A stretch of 64,000 bases of DNA from Saprospiraceae bacterium (lineage in GTDB: Bacteria; Bacteroidota; Bacteroidia; Chitinophagales; Saprospiraceae). The translations under genes and the position numbers were made by a program. The notes below the pieces were generated by a model. It was not told where the DNA came from, made no database searches, and saw only the letters and a list, made by a program, of their open reading frames with translations. The stretch covers positions 1-64,000 of the forward strand of contig JAHDHH010000005.1 of NCBI GenBank assembly GCA_020631405.1, given 5' to 3'. This document shows, piece after piece, positions 54,525 through 63,391 of this stretch. The stretch's first letter is position 1, and every line of letters starts with the position of its first letter.

Positions 54525-56861
54525 TTAGTCTTGATTCCATTTGAAATTCCAAGTCACAGAAGGAATTATTGGGAATATCGTCACGCTATAAGCACTTAAC
54601 GAAGTACTGGTCTCAGACACTTCTGGATCATAATAAATAAAGAACGGATTCTTCCTATTGTATAAGTTGTATACAGAGAAATTCCAGCTAGACTTAAATT
54701 TCTTTTCCTTATCCTGCTTAGGTGTATAAGTGAGTGATAGATCCATCCTATGATATGCAGGGAGCTGACTACTATTCCTAGGTCCATACAGTATATTCAG
54801 TTTATTCTCTACAAACACGAAAGATTCAGCAGCGGTAAAGAACCTACCAGTTCCATAGACGAATGCTCCGCCAAGCTCCCACTTAGGAGCAAAACTCCAA
54901 TTAGCGACAATCGAGAGGTCATGCCTTCTATCATAGACTGCTGGATACCACCTACCATCTTCTATATCCGTAAAAGATCGTTCTGTTTTAGAAAGCGTAT
55001 ACCCAATCCAACCCGTGAAGTCTCCGTAGTTCTTTCTTAAGAAAAACTCAGCGCCATAAGCTCTTCCAATCCCGTATACAAACTGGTCTTCGTCCTCTGA
55101 AGATAGTGTGGGCACTTGACTATCTGTGTAATCTATCTGATTCTGCAAGTCTTTGTAGTATACCTCGATAGAAGACTCGTAGTTGTTGTCTTTAAAGTTT
55201 TTGAAAATCCCAGCAGCATATTGTACTGCTCTCTGCGGCGCTACGATTTCAGTACTAGGCACCCACAGATCTGTAGGTAGTGTACTACTACTATTTGATG
55301 CAAGGTGGATGTATTGATTGGTAAATGTCACTGCCCCTTTTACTGACAGCGTATTATCGAGTGAGTACTTCATACTCATTCTTGGTTCTAATCCATCATA
55401 GGTCTTGACGAACTCATAGTTGCCAAACTCTTCTCCAGTTAACTTACTCGTATAAGGACCAATCTGAGAGAATATTGAATATCTCAGCCCAACATTCATA
55501 CTAAACTTAGGACTGAATTTGATATCGTCCTGAACATAGATAGCCACCTCTTGTCCATACTTAGGAAGAAATGGAGAACTGAAATTTGTCTCTCCATTAG
55601 TAGCACTTGTGGTGTTAGGTGTCAGCTTATGATAGGTATAATTTACCCCATATTTGATGTTGTGCTTAGGGTTAGGAAAGTAGTCAAAGTCGAACTTCAA
55701 GTTATAATCTCTAACACCACTGAATAAATTGAATACGAAGTCAGCCTGCCCTCCATCAAACTCAAGTTCGTAGTCATTATATATTGCTGACATATTGAAA
55801 AACAACTTGTCATTAAACAAGTGATTCCATCTTAAGGTAGCAGTCCTATTCCCATAAGGCAATCTGAAGAAAAAATCTCTTTTAGGCTGATTGAAGTCAA
55901 GAACATCTCTTCCAAAATAGCCACTTAAGTAGAGTCTATCCTTATCACTGATCCTGTAGTTGATTTTTGCGTTAAGGTCATAAAAATAGTAATTTGTTCC
56001 CTCGAAGTCTCCGCCTTTCAGTGCTGGCTGAGCCAAGTCAAGAGCATATGTCCTCCTTCCTGATATTATAAAACTACACTTCTCCTTTATAATTGGCCCC
56101 TCAAAAGTCAGTCTCGATGATATCAAACCTATCCCACCCTCGGCCTCATATTTCTTATCATTACCCTCTCTCATCTGGACGTCAACTACTGAAGATAGAC
56201 GACCTCCATAATAAGCTGGCATACCACCTTTTATTAGGGTAGTATTTTTGATAGCATCGGCATTGAATACTGAGAAAAATCCTAGAAGGTGCCCCGTATT
56301 ATAGACTACTGCTTCATCAAGTAAGACCAAATTTTGGTCAGGACCTCCTCCTCTGACGTAGAACCCAGAATTCCCTTCACCTGAGGACAATACTCCAGGG
56401 AGAAGTTGCATTGCCTTCAAGATATCCACTTCACCAAGTAATGCTGGCAGCTTTTTGATCTTTGCTACTTGGAGTTCTACAGTACCCATCTGAGTACTCT
56501 CTACATTCTTATCTTGCTCTTGCTCTGTTGCAGAGATAGTCACTTCTTGCATCATCACACCTTCTGCCATCTCTATATTGAGTTTGACATTCTTATCCAA
56601 GACGACATCAAATGATTGATCAGCAAAGCCAAGGTATGAAGCGGTAAACCTGTAATTACCCTCGGGCAATGTCAAGGAATAATACCCGTAGACATTCGAC
56701 GATGCACCTACTTGTGGGTTATTTGTGTCATAGATATTGGCAGCAATGAGAGTCTCACCAGACACTGCATCTTTGATATAACCACTAAGTGTATAGGTCT
56801 CTTGCGCTTGTAAACTTAGACTAAAAACCAAGACGGCAAGGATGCTGAATACTTTATACAT
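54525..56861 (-). CDS. TonB-dependent receptor with carboxypeptidase-like domain
   Basis: The start is placed at ATG 56861, giving a signal peptide MYKVFSILAVLVFSLSLQAQ; the frame is open to 56903. The 778-residue receptor has a carboxypeptidase-regulatory-like domain (~22-105), a plug (~120-230, with FYVRGGGPDQNLVLLDEA and YGGRLSSVVDV) and a beta-barrel. It lacks the SusC signature, so it belongs to the non-SusC receptors paired with DUF4249. The substrate is unknown. Confidence 0.9.
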   Translation of the reverse strand: MYKVFSILAVLVFSLSLQAQETYTLSGYIKDAVSGETLIAANIYDTNNPQVGASSNVYGYYSLTLPEGNYRFTASYLGFADQSFDVVLDKNVKLNIEMAEGVMMQEVTISATEQEQDKNVESTQMGTVELQVAKIKKLPALLGEVDILKAMQLLPGVLSSGEGNSGFYVRGGGPDQNLVLLDEAVVYNTGHLLGFFSVFNADAIKNTTLIKGGMPAYYGGRLSSVVDVQMREGNDKKYEAEGGIGLISSRLTFEGPIIKEKCSFIISGRRTYALDLAQPALKGGDFEGTNYYFYDLNAKINYRISDKDRLYLSGYFGRDVLDFNQPKRDFFFRLPYGNRTATLRWNHLFNDKLFFNMSAIYNDYELEFDGGQADFVFNLFSGVRDYNLKFDFDYFPNPKHNIKYGVNYTYHKLTPNTTSATNGETNFSSPFLPKYGQEVAIYVQDDIKFSPKFSMNVGLRYSIFSQIGPYTSKLTGEEFGNYEFVKTYDGLEPRMSMKYSLDNTLSVKGAVTFTNQYIHLASNSSSTLPTDLWVPSTEIVAPQRAVQYAAGIFKNFKDNNYESSIEVYYKDLQNQIDYTDSQVPTLSSEDEDQFVYGIGRAYGAEFFLRKNYGDFTGWIGYTLSKTERSFTDIEDGRWYPAVYDRRHDLSIVANWSFAPKWELGGAFVYGTGRFFTAAESFVFVENKLNILYGPRNSSQLPAYHRMDLSLTYTPKQDKEKKFKSSWNFSVYNLYNRKNPFFIYYDPEVSETSTSLSAYSVTIFPIIPSVTWNFKWNQD

Positions 56862-57050
56862 TATGAATCTTTTAAATATTGCCACAATATTACTCATTGA
56901 CAATTACATAATCTCCAATCTTAGAGTAATGTTCATAGATAATAGACTAATCTTTAATTAATACATATAACCAAATACTGAGGAAATTCTTCTTGATTGG
57001 TGGAAGCTCTTGAAGCATTAGGCTACATAGAACGTATCAGTTTAAGAGAT

Positions 57051-57830
57051 TTACATACTCACAGGCTTAAGTTGAGCCCCTTGACTTTTTAATAAGTGAA
57101 TGATGCCTTTCTCTCCACTGAGGTGTGCAGCACCAAAAGTATAGACAGATGGAATGTCCAATGTCTTCAAAATTGTATCGGCCATTCTTCGATTTCTCGA
57201 ATAGAGTAACAAGCTTCTGAGGCCACCAATATCCTTCTTAGAGGCAGCATAAAGCTTATGGATATGTTGTTCTTCGTAATGTTTAGACAAGTACTCTACC
57301 CTCTTTTTTGATTGGTTTGGCATTTTCAAAAATGCTGCGAGTTGTTGGTATTGGTAGGAAAGTGAGATGCCTGACAGTGTTTCCATTTGCTGATCAACCG
57401 TCTCCAATCCGACAACCTCTCTATTGTTGGCTTTAGCAAAATCCCATAGATAGCCGTCAAGAGGAAGTTTGTTTGATTTTGGAAGGAGTGAAACTTGTAG
57501 ATTGTTATAGATATAAAAAGGAATGAATCTCTTGAAGTCATCTAGATTTACTCCAAAGTGCTTTGCTACTCTGATTTTCCACTTGGCATATTTCTTTATA
57601 CCTACAGCATCTATCAGTGTCAAATTATTTGGCAACAAATAGTGTTGAGAAAGTTCGGCATTATTTCTAAGCCCATCAATGTCAGTTTCACCGTAAAATC
57701 TAAGCTTAGTTAGGATTACCTCTTTTATCTGGTCAACGAAGGTATAAGCACTATCATTCTGCAAGTGCATGGTACCATAAAGATATGAGATGGAGCCACT
57801 CTTTCCTGTCAACTCCCAAAGCAAGCTCAT
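57051..57830 (-). CDS. TraB/GumN-family protein
   Basis: This 259-residue protein has the two GxxH-type motifs of the TraB superfamily: YGTMHLQN (19-26) and FGAAHLSGEKG (~233-243), plus GETDIDGL in between. Family members are suspected peptidases or hydrolases. It has no signal peptide, unlike many GumN proteins. It starts 9 nt after the Lrp-type regulator gene, so the two probably share a transcript. Confidence 0.82.
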   Translation of the reverse strand: MSLLWELTGKSGSISYLYGTMHLQNDSAYTFVDQIKEVILTKLRFYGETDIDGLRNNAELSQHYLLPNNLTLIDAVGIKKYAKWKIRVAKHFGVNLDDFKRFIPFYIYNNLQVSLLPKSNKLPLDGYLWDFAKANNREVVGLETVDQQMETLSGISLSYQYQQLAAFLKMPNQSKKRVEYLSKHYEEQHIHKLYAASKKDIGGLRSLLLYSRNRRMADTILKTLDIPSVYTFGAAHLSGEKGIIHLLKSQGAQLKPVSM

Positions 57831-57839
57831 ATCTTGGTG

Positions 57840-58319
57840 TTATTTTGGGTCGTACTCGTAAGGAAGTACCTTTGTTTTCTTAATCTTATTCAGGCTCATC
57901 AAGGTCTTCAATCTCTCTACCTCTTCGATTACTGAAAGTTGCTTGAACAATAGATTCTCATATGAAGGCAAGTCAGAGCATACTATCTTCAGTAAAAAAT
58001 CAGCATCACCAGTAATGATGTAGCACTCTGTGATTTCTCTGATATTTTCTATCTTCTTGACAAAATTATCGAATGCATTATCCTTATTCCATGCTAGTGA
58101 TACTAACACGAATGATTGCACATTTAGCCCAAGAGCTGTTGCATTGACTTTGGCGTGATATGACTCAATGATGTTTGAACTTTCCAACTTTCTCACCCTT
58201 TCTAATGTCGGTGCTGGACTCAGATTGATTCTTTTAGATAGCTCGAGGTTAGTTATTTTACTATTCTCTTGCAGTAATTCAATAATTCTAAGATCAGTCT
58301 TGTCTAATTTGTCTACCAT
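57840..58319 (-). CDS. Lrp/AsnC-family transcriptional regulator
   Basis: This 159-residue regulator has an N-terminal helix-turn-helix (~5-60: LDKTDLRIIELLQENSKITN, LSKRINLSPAPTLERVR) and a C-terminal RAM ligand-binding domain (~68-145) with the EC[YF]-x-x-TGDAD motif. Lrp-type proteins sense amino acids. Its position between gdhA and the TraB gene suggests control of amino acid metabolism (inference). Confidence 0.93.
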   Translation of the reverse strand: MVDKLDKTDLRIIELLQENSKITNLELSKRINLSPAPTLERVRKLESSNIIESYHAKVNATALGLNVQSFVLVSLAWNKDNAFDNFVKKIENIREITECYIITGDADFLLKIVCSDLPSYENLLFKQLSVIEEVERLKTLMSLNKIKKTKVLPYEYDPK

Positions 58320-58354
58320 GTCTAATTGGATCGTTTAATATTACATGAAAAATG

Positions 58355-58384
58355 CTAGCTCTTGAACAATTCGCCAAGAGCTAG
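58355..58384. terminator. Terminator between gdhA and the Lrp gene
   Basis: A perfect 10-bp stem (CTAGCTCTTG/CAAGAGCTAG) has a 10-nt loop. On the minus strand GCATTTTTC follows; on the plus strand TTTTTTATT follows. It ends gdhA transcription before the Lrp gene. Confidence 0.82.
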
Positions 58385-58398
58385 TTTTTTATTACTTA

Positions 58399-59811
58399 TT
58401 ATGGGAATATACCAAGCGTCATATAGTCACTAGCCACTTTATCGAGTGCTGTGATAAAGGCTGCAGTTCTATAATCGTGTACATTCTTCTTTCTTTTATA
58501 GTTATCTCTTATCTGGTGAAATGCAGTAATCATAGTCTCTTCTAAACCCGACCTTACTAAATCTACTTCATCTGCACCCTTGGTTAGAAACGTTCTCTCC
58601 TTTTGTGAAATAGTCTTTCCTGTCATCTTTAGTACTAAATCTACCAGGTTAGAATAGGCATTTTGGTCAAATCTCTTTTCCATTCTTCCAAACCTGATAT
58701 GACTCAAGTTTTTTAACCATTCGAAATAAGAGACTGTTACACCACCTGCATTAAGGTACATGTCAGGTAAAACCACAACTCCCATTTTCAATAGAATATC
58801 TTCTGCATCAGCAGTGACAGGTCCATTTGCCGCTTCGCAAATGATTTTTGCCTTGATCTTTTTGGCATTATTCTTATGGATTTGGCTTTCTAGTGCTGCT
58901 GGTACTAAGATGTCGCATTCTATACTGACCCAGTCGTCTCTATCCATGGCTGTTGAATCTGGAAATCCAAGAATTCCGCCATTCGCAGCTTTATACTTAA
59001 GCAATTTAGCTATATCGATTCCATCCTTGTTATAGATAGTACCGTCAATTTCAGATACTCCGATTACCTTAGCACCACCTTCTTCAATAGAGATTAGCCC
59101 AGTGTAACTTCCCACATTTCCAAGACCTTGGATAACCATAGTCTTACCCTCCATACCTACATCTAATCCTATTGCCTTAGTCTCATCTTTCAATGACAAA
59201 AACTCTCTCAATCCGTAGAAAACACCTCTCCCTGTTGCCTCTGTTCTTCCTTTGATTCCACTTGTATTAGTTGGCTTACCTGTGACACATGCTGCTGAAT
59301 CAAGTTCGCCATTCTTCAGCTGTTGGTAGGTATCTAGAATCCATGCCATTTCTCGTGGACCTGTACCATAATCTGGTGCAGGCACATCAATTCCAGGTCC
59401 GATGAAATTCTTTCTGACTAGCTCAACAGTATACCTCCTGGTAATTTTTTCCAATTGATCTACGGTATACTTTCTAGTACTTATTTTGACTCCTCCCTTA
59501 GCTCCTCCAAAAGGCACGTCAACTAATGCACACTTGTAGGTCATTAGCGCAGCAAGAGCTTCTACTTCGTGTTGATCTACTAAGTGACTAAATCTAATTC
59601 CACCTTTAGTAGGGAGTCTATGATGACTATGCTGCACTCTGAAGGCTTCAATAACCTCGTACTTATTCCCAAACTTAACTGGGAATTGCATCTTGTACAC
59701 AGCGTTACTGACTTTGATTTGCTCGAGTAACCCTGCTGGGTACTTAGTCAATGCTGCTGCTTTATCAAAATTTCTTGAAACACTTTCAAAAAATGATGCC
59801 TGTTTATTCAT
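58399..59811 (-). CDS. Glu/Leu/Phe/Val-type dehydrogenase, probable glutamate dehydrogenase
   Basis: It oxidatively deaminates glutamate to 2-oxoglutarate, or the reverse. The 470-residue enzyme has the substrate loop PTKGGIRF (67-74), Lys93 in MTYKCALVDVPFGGAKGG with catalytic Lys105, and Asp in PAPDYGTG. A C-terminal Rossmann domain carries IQGLGNVGSYTG (~233-244). Its start overlaps the end of ccmD by 8 nt, an unusual coupling of nitrogen metabolism to cytochrome biogenesis genes. Substrate preference among Glu, Leu and Val is not certain. Confidence 0.92.
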   Translation of the reverse strand: MNKQASFFESVSRNFDKAAALTKYPAGLLEQIKVSNAVYKMQFPVKFGNKYEVIEAFRVQHSHHRLPTKGGIRFSHLVDQHEVEALAALMTYKCALVDVPFGGAKGGVKISTRKYTVDQLEKITRRYTVELVRKNFIGPGIDVPAPDYGTGPREMAWILDTYQQLKNGELDSAACVTGKPTNTSGIKGRTEATGRGVFYGLREFLSLKDETKAIGLDVGMEGKTMVIQGLGNVGSYTGLISIEEGGAKVIGVSEIDGTIYNKDGIDIAKLLKYKAANGGILGFPDSTAMDRDDWVSIECDILVPAALESQIHKNNAKKIKAKIICEAANGPVTADAEDILLKMGVVVLPDMYLNAGGVTVSYFEWLKNLSHIRFGRMEKRFDQNAYSNLVDLVLKMTGKTISQKERTFLTKGADEVDLVRSGLEETMITAFHQIRDNYKRKKNVHDYRTAAFITALDKVASDYMTLGIFP

Positions 59812-60031
59812 TGTCTTTAAGTTGTTGCTCTAATTTACCAACCTTCCGGTCAAGCCTAATCAAATAAAATACTATAGCAAGAAATACAATGAGTATTACT
59901 GCCACGACAGAGTATATCTTACCTGTACTTCTCAAAAAATCAGAAGACTGACCCCAAATAAGTATTGGAAGGATGGTAATTAGAATGGTTAGATAAATAG
60001 TTCTCAAGATAAATAGATAGTTATAGTTCAA
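59804..60031 (-). CDS. ccmD: CcmD-like small membrane protein
   Basis: CcmD helps hold the heme-exporter complex with CcmC and CcmE. This 75-residue protein has two hydrophobic segments (~4-27, the first perhaps a signal peptide ending at WGQ, and ~37-58), followed by the basic coiled tail YLIRLDRKVGKLEQQL typical of CcmD. It lies downstream of ccmC after ~160 nt and overlaps gdhA. The call rests on length, tail and context. Confidence 0.75.
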   Translation of the reverse strand: MNYNYLFILRTIYLTILITILPILIWGQSSDFLRSTGKIYSVVAVILIVFLAIVFYLIRLDRKVGKLEQQLKDNE

Positions 60032-60147
60032 TGATTCAATTAGACTAACAATATTCTACTCTAAGCAATAATTACAAACTTTGAATTGGCAATATTGAAT
60101 ATTCATAGTAAATAAGACTACAAAAACGCCTAACTGCAAATCTTTCC

Positions 60148-60155
60148 CAAATGTA
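60148..60155 (-). promoter_or_regulatory. Possible promoter box for ccmD-gdhA
   Basis: TACATTTG on the minus strand matches TAnnTTTG. It lies ~117 nt before the ccmD start, in the only gap of this cluster large enough for a promoter. No -33 box was seen. Confidence 0.35.
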
Positions 60156-60193
60156 TAAAACGTTATTTTTATTTTCAGTAGTATTCAAGAAAT

Positions 60194-61237
60194 TTATTCT
60201 TCAATCCACCTTTCTTTCAATATATAAATACGATATGTCAAAGTAGACATCCAAACTCCAAGTAATGTGAGACCAATGATAGCGGGGTAAAACACAGCTC
60301 TAAGTGTGTTATCCATGTCTTCATCACCTAATGCAGGGTTTCCACCATTTCCAGGATGCAGACTATCTGTCATCCTAGGCACAATCATAATCAATGGAAT
60401 CAACATACAAAAAGCAAAGATATTGTAAGAAGACGCAACCCTAGCCCTAGTGTCAACATCGCCAATAGAATTACGCAAAATGAGATATGCTAGGTAAATT
60501 AGTATTGCTATTGCAGACATATTCAACTTGACATCACTAGTCCAAAAAGCTCCCCAGGTATACTTTGCCCAAACTGAACCAGTCGCCAAGCCAACCACTC
60601 CGAATAGAATACCAACTCGAGTAAATGAAACAGCCACAGCATCATTGTGAAGAGAGCTGTTCCTTAAGTACTTAATACTGTAGATTAGACCAACAATAAA
60701 CATAACCAACATAGCAAACCAAATAGCCACATGAAAAAATGTATTTCTTACTGTCTCATGTAATATATTTCTGAATGGAAATTTGAAACCGGTTGAGGGA
60801 TAAAGTTTAGCTATTTCAAATGTCTGCCAAACAGAGTCATTTGTAATTGGCTTTGAGGATTCTTGAAACACCACAGCAGCAGGCAAAATGGACGAACCAT
60901 CTATCTCATTGTTCATAATGAGAGTTAAAGACTCTCTTGGCTGGTAAGACTTTGCTGGCATGTCAAACGTCAGTAAAGCCGTAGTCTCTGAGCCTACATC
61001 AACCTTACTTGATCCAACTACTTCTTGTTTGCCATTCTTCAAAAATGCTGTGATATGCTTAGCTGTAGAGAAATGAGTGTTATAACCTTCTACTTCTAGT
61101 ATTAACTGCTGACCTGCTTCTGTCTTTAGTGGAAAGGACGAAAGTATTCCGGACTTCAATGGAACAAGCATGCCTACAATAATCACATATACCAAAATCA
61201 ACACACCAAGAATTTTCCACCAATATTGTCTGATCAT
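60194..61237 (-). CDS. ccmC: Cytochrome c biogenesis protein CcmC (heme handling)
   Basis: CcmC attaches heme to CcmE in cytochrome c maturation. The tryptophan-rich heme motif reads VWAKYTWGAFWTSDVK (~221-236), flanked by conserved His residues between membrane helices. At 347 residues it is longer than usual (about 220-250). The excess is a ~130-residue periplasmic insert after the first helix (~25-155), beta-rich and without a recognised motif. It follows ccmB by 10 nt. Confidence 0.88.
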   Translation of the reverse strand: MIRQYWWKILGVLILVYVIIVGMLVPLKSGILSSFPLKTEAGQQLILEVEGYNTHFSTAKHITAFLKNGKQEVVGSSKVDVGSETTALLTFDMPAKSYQPRESLTLIMNNEIDGSSILPAAVVFQESSKPITNDSVWQTFEIAKLYPSTGFKFPFRNILHETVRNTFFHVAIWFAMLVMFIVGLIYSIKYLRNSSLHNDAVAVSFTRVGILFGVVGLATGSVWAKYTWGAFWTSDVKLNMSAIAILIYLAYLILRNSIGDVDTRARVASSYNIFAFCMLIPLIMIVPRMTDSLHPGNGGNPALGDEDMDNTLRAVFYPAIIGLTLLGVWMSTLTYRIYILKERWIEE

Positions 61238-61247
61238 AATTGCAAAT

Positions 61248-61901
61248 TTAAGCCTTCCACAAGGTTGGCAATAATACTAGAGATATTCCTACTGAAAATA
61301 ATGCTATCGCAAGCATTAACACTAAGTCGCTACCAATACTCGTATCACTAATTAACCCCAAAGACACCACACTAACCTTCACGCCTAGTAACAGAAATGG
61401 AAGTGTAATTGGCATAGCTAATACAGTAGACAACATATGGCTATTTTCTACAGAGGCAGTTAGGAAAGAGACAAAGCTCAATATTGTACACAGCCCAATA
61501 GTAGCGAGTAACACTCCTAATCCAAACAAACCAAGATCATCAATAGGGTTCCCAAAAAACACCGTCATTACTCCCAATAACACCAATGCAAGACACATGT
61601 TTAACCCAAATTGATACAACCACTTTCCGATAGCATACGCTACCCCATCATGATAGGTGTATTGAGCAAGTCTACTTGATGACCTGCCACTTTGAAAAGC
61701 TTGCAAAGCCATATTGATAATGCTGAACAAGTACAATATCCAAAACAATGCGACCCAACCTACTCCGTGAATAGTCACAAAGCACTTTTGTGAGATGAGG
61801 GTAGAACCTATTAAAAATAGTAGCACAGAACCTACAGTGGATAGATTTCTCATATCCACCTTCATTTCTTTAGCACATACACAAAGGATCTCAGTAAGCA
61901 T
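61248..61901 (-). CDS. ccmB: Heme exporter membrane subunit CcmB
   Basis: CcmB is the membrane subunit of the CcmAB transporter that releases holo-CcmE. This 217-residue protein has six hydrophobic helices and the family segment ALFWILYLFSIINMALQAF (~50-68). It heads the ccmB-ccmC run, and a TATTTTTG box lies 5 nt before its ATG. The ATPase gene ccmA is not in the window. Confidence 0.9.
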   Translation of the reverse strand: MLTEILCVCAKEMKVDMRNLSTVGSVLLFLIGSTLISQKCFVTIHGVGWVALFWILYLFSIINMALQAFQSGRSSSRLAQYTYHDGVAYAIGKWLYQFGLNMCLALVLLGVMTVFFGNPIDDLGLFGLGVLLATIGLCTILSFVSFLTASVENSHMLSTVLAMPITLPFLLLGVKVSVVSLGLISDTSIGSDLVLMLAIALFSVGISLVLLPTLWKA

Positions 61902-61906
61902 GACTG

Positions 61907-61914
61907 CAAAAATA
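61907..61914 (-). promoter_or_regulatory. -7 promoter box of ccmB, leaderless start
   Basis: TATTTTTG on the minus strand is followed by 5 nt and then the ccmB ATG at 61901. The spacing is like that at 2856-2868, so the transcript should begin at or beside the start codon. Confidence 0.6.
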
Positions 61915-62042
61915 CATATAAAATGAAGTCACTATGCTAAAATATTAGCATTTCGAACCCAATGCGTTAACAAACTGATAAACAGCTATCATATTACATA
62001 TTTTCTTAATATATTAGTGGCGTTAATTAAGAAAACTACGAT

Positions 62043-63275
62043 ATGAAAGGTTTATTCATTGCAATACTGCTCACTTGTATTAGCATCTCAGGTTATTGTT
62101 TTGAATCATACTATTACCTAGCCAAGGCTGAGTCTGGTGATGGAGTATATGCTTTATTAAGAAGGTACGATTTGGACGAAGATCCTTGTAACTTCCAAAA
62201 GTTCTATACTCTTAACAACTTAGTCAAAGAGTCTGGACTCAAAGCAGGGAAAGAATATATCATGCCAATCATGATTGTTCAATACAATGGAAAAAGCATT
62301 CGAAGTACCATGTCAATCAATGATTGGGACACGGCTGTGAGTATTAAACAATATAATGAATCCATCCTGGAGAAAAAGTTGAGAAAGACACACTATGTAG
62401 ACAGCAAGATACTTTGGGTACCTCACCACCTTGCCGAGTGTCAAAGTTCCGCTAAGGCACCAATATTGGTCAATGAGTCTAAGTCAAATACTCCGGCAAC
62501 TAGCAAAACACCTAGTTCTCCAGCAAGTAGCCCTAAGTATATTACACAAGAGCTCTTTGGAGAGAAATATGCCAAGGTTGAAATTAAGAATCAAAACTTA
62601 GCTGGCAAGGTATACTACATTGTAGCTGGACATGGCGGAATAGATCCAGGTGCTAGATGCACAGAATGTAGTCACACCCTCTGTGAGGACGAATATGCCT
62701 ATGATGTGTCATTGAGGCTATCAAGGACACTACTAGAACAAGGCGCAACCGTACACACAATCATTCAGGACACTGATGGAATTAGAGATTCTAAGTATTT
62801 AAAATGTGACACTGACGAAACCTGCATGGATAGTGGAAAGGTCAAGCCAAAACAACTCGACAGACTAGCGCAACGGACGAACAAAGTCAACGAACTCTAT
62901 AGAAAGCATAAGAAGGAAGGGGTAAAAGAGCAGTATGCAATGTTTATCCATATTGACTCTAACCACGAACATAAGAAGATGGATGTTTACTTCTTTCACC
63001 ACGAAAAAAGCAAAATTGGTAAGAAGCTAGCTGCCAATTTACAACATACTTTCAAAAACAAGTATGCTCAATACCAAGCAGATAGAGGATATCATGGAAG
63101 CGTTAAATGTAGAGGTCTATATGTCATTGCTAATTCTCTTCCACCAGCAATATTAGTTGAGCTAGGTAATATTAAAAACCCAAGTGACCAGAAAAGGATT
63201 ACGCTACCTGGGAACAGACAAGCACTAGCTGAATGGCTAGCTGATGGCTTTATCACCTTTGATCCAACGAAGTAA
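62043..63275 (+). CDS. N-acetylmuramoyl-L-alanine amidase (Amidase_3)
   Basis: It cleaves the amide between MurNAc and the stem peptide. The 410-residue exported protein has a signal peptide (~1-19), an N-terminal LysM-like region (~22-130), a Ser/Pro/Thr linker (~135-165) and the catalytic domain (~188-405). Zinc ligands are His197 in VAGHGGID, a Glu at 215/217, and His303 in FIHIDSN; the catalytic Glu is in LVELGNI (~379). A Cys-rich insert (CTECSHTLCEDE, 206-217, plus Cys255 and Cys261) interrupts the usual GHGG-x-DPGA-to-Glu spacing. Confidence 0.9.
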   Translation: MKGLFIAILLTCISISGYCFESYYYLAKAESGDGVYALLRRYDLDEDPCNFQKFYTLNNLVKESGLKAGKEYIMPIMIVQYNGKSIRSTMSINDWDTAVSIKQYNESILEKKLRKTHYVDSKILWVPHHLAECQSSAKAPILVNESKSNTPATSKTPSSPASSPKYITQELFGEKYAKVEIKNQNLAGKVYYIVAGHGGIDPGARCTECSHTLCEDEYAYDVSLRLSRTLLEQGATVHTIIQDTDGIRDSKYLKCDTDETCMDSGKVKPKQLDRLAQRTNKVNELYRKHKKEGVKEQYAMFIHIDSNHEHKKMDVYFFHHEKSKIGKKLAANLQHTFKNKYAQYQADRGYHGSVKCRGLYVIANSLPPAILVELGNIKNPSDQKRITLPGNRQALAEWLADGFITFDPTK

Positions 63276-63391
63276 GGCAAACTAATCTTTAAGATTTTGC
63301 GTTAGAGTTATTGTTTGTTAATTGCGTCATTATTGCAATTAACTTTGATTCCTATTCTTGTACACATAGTATTTTTCTACATATTTACAGT

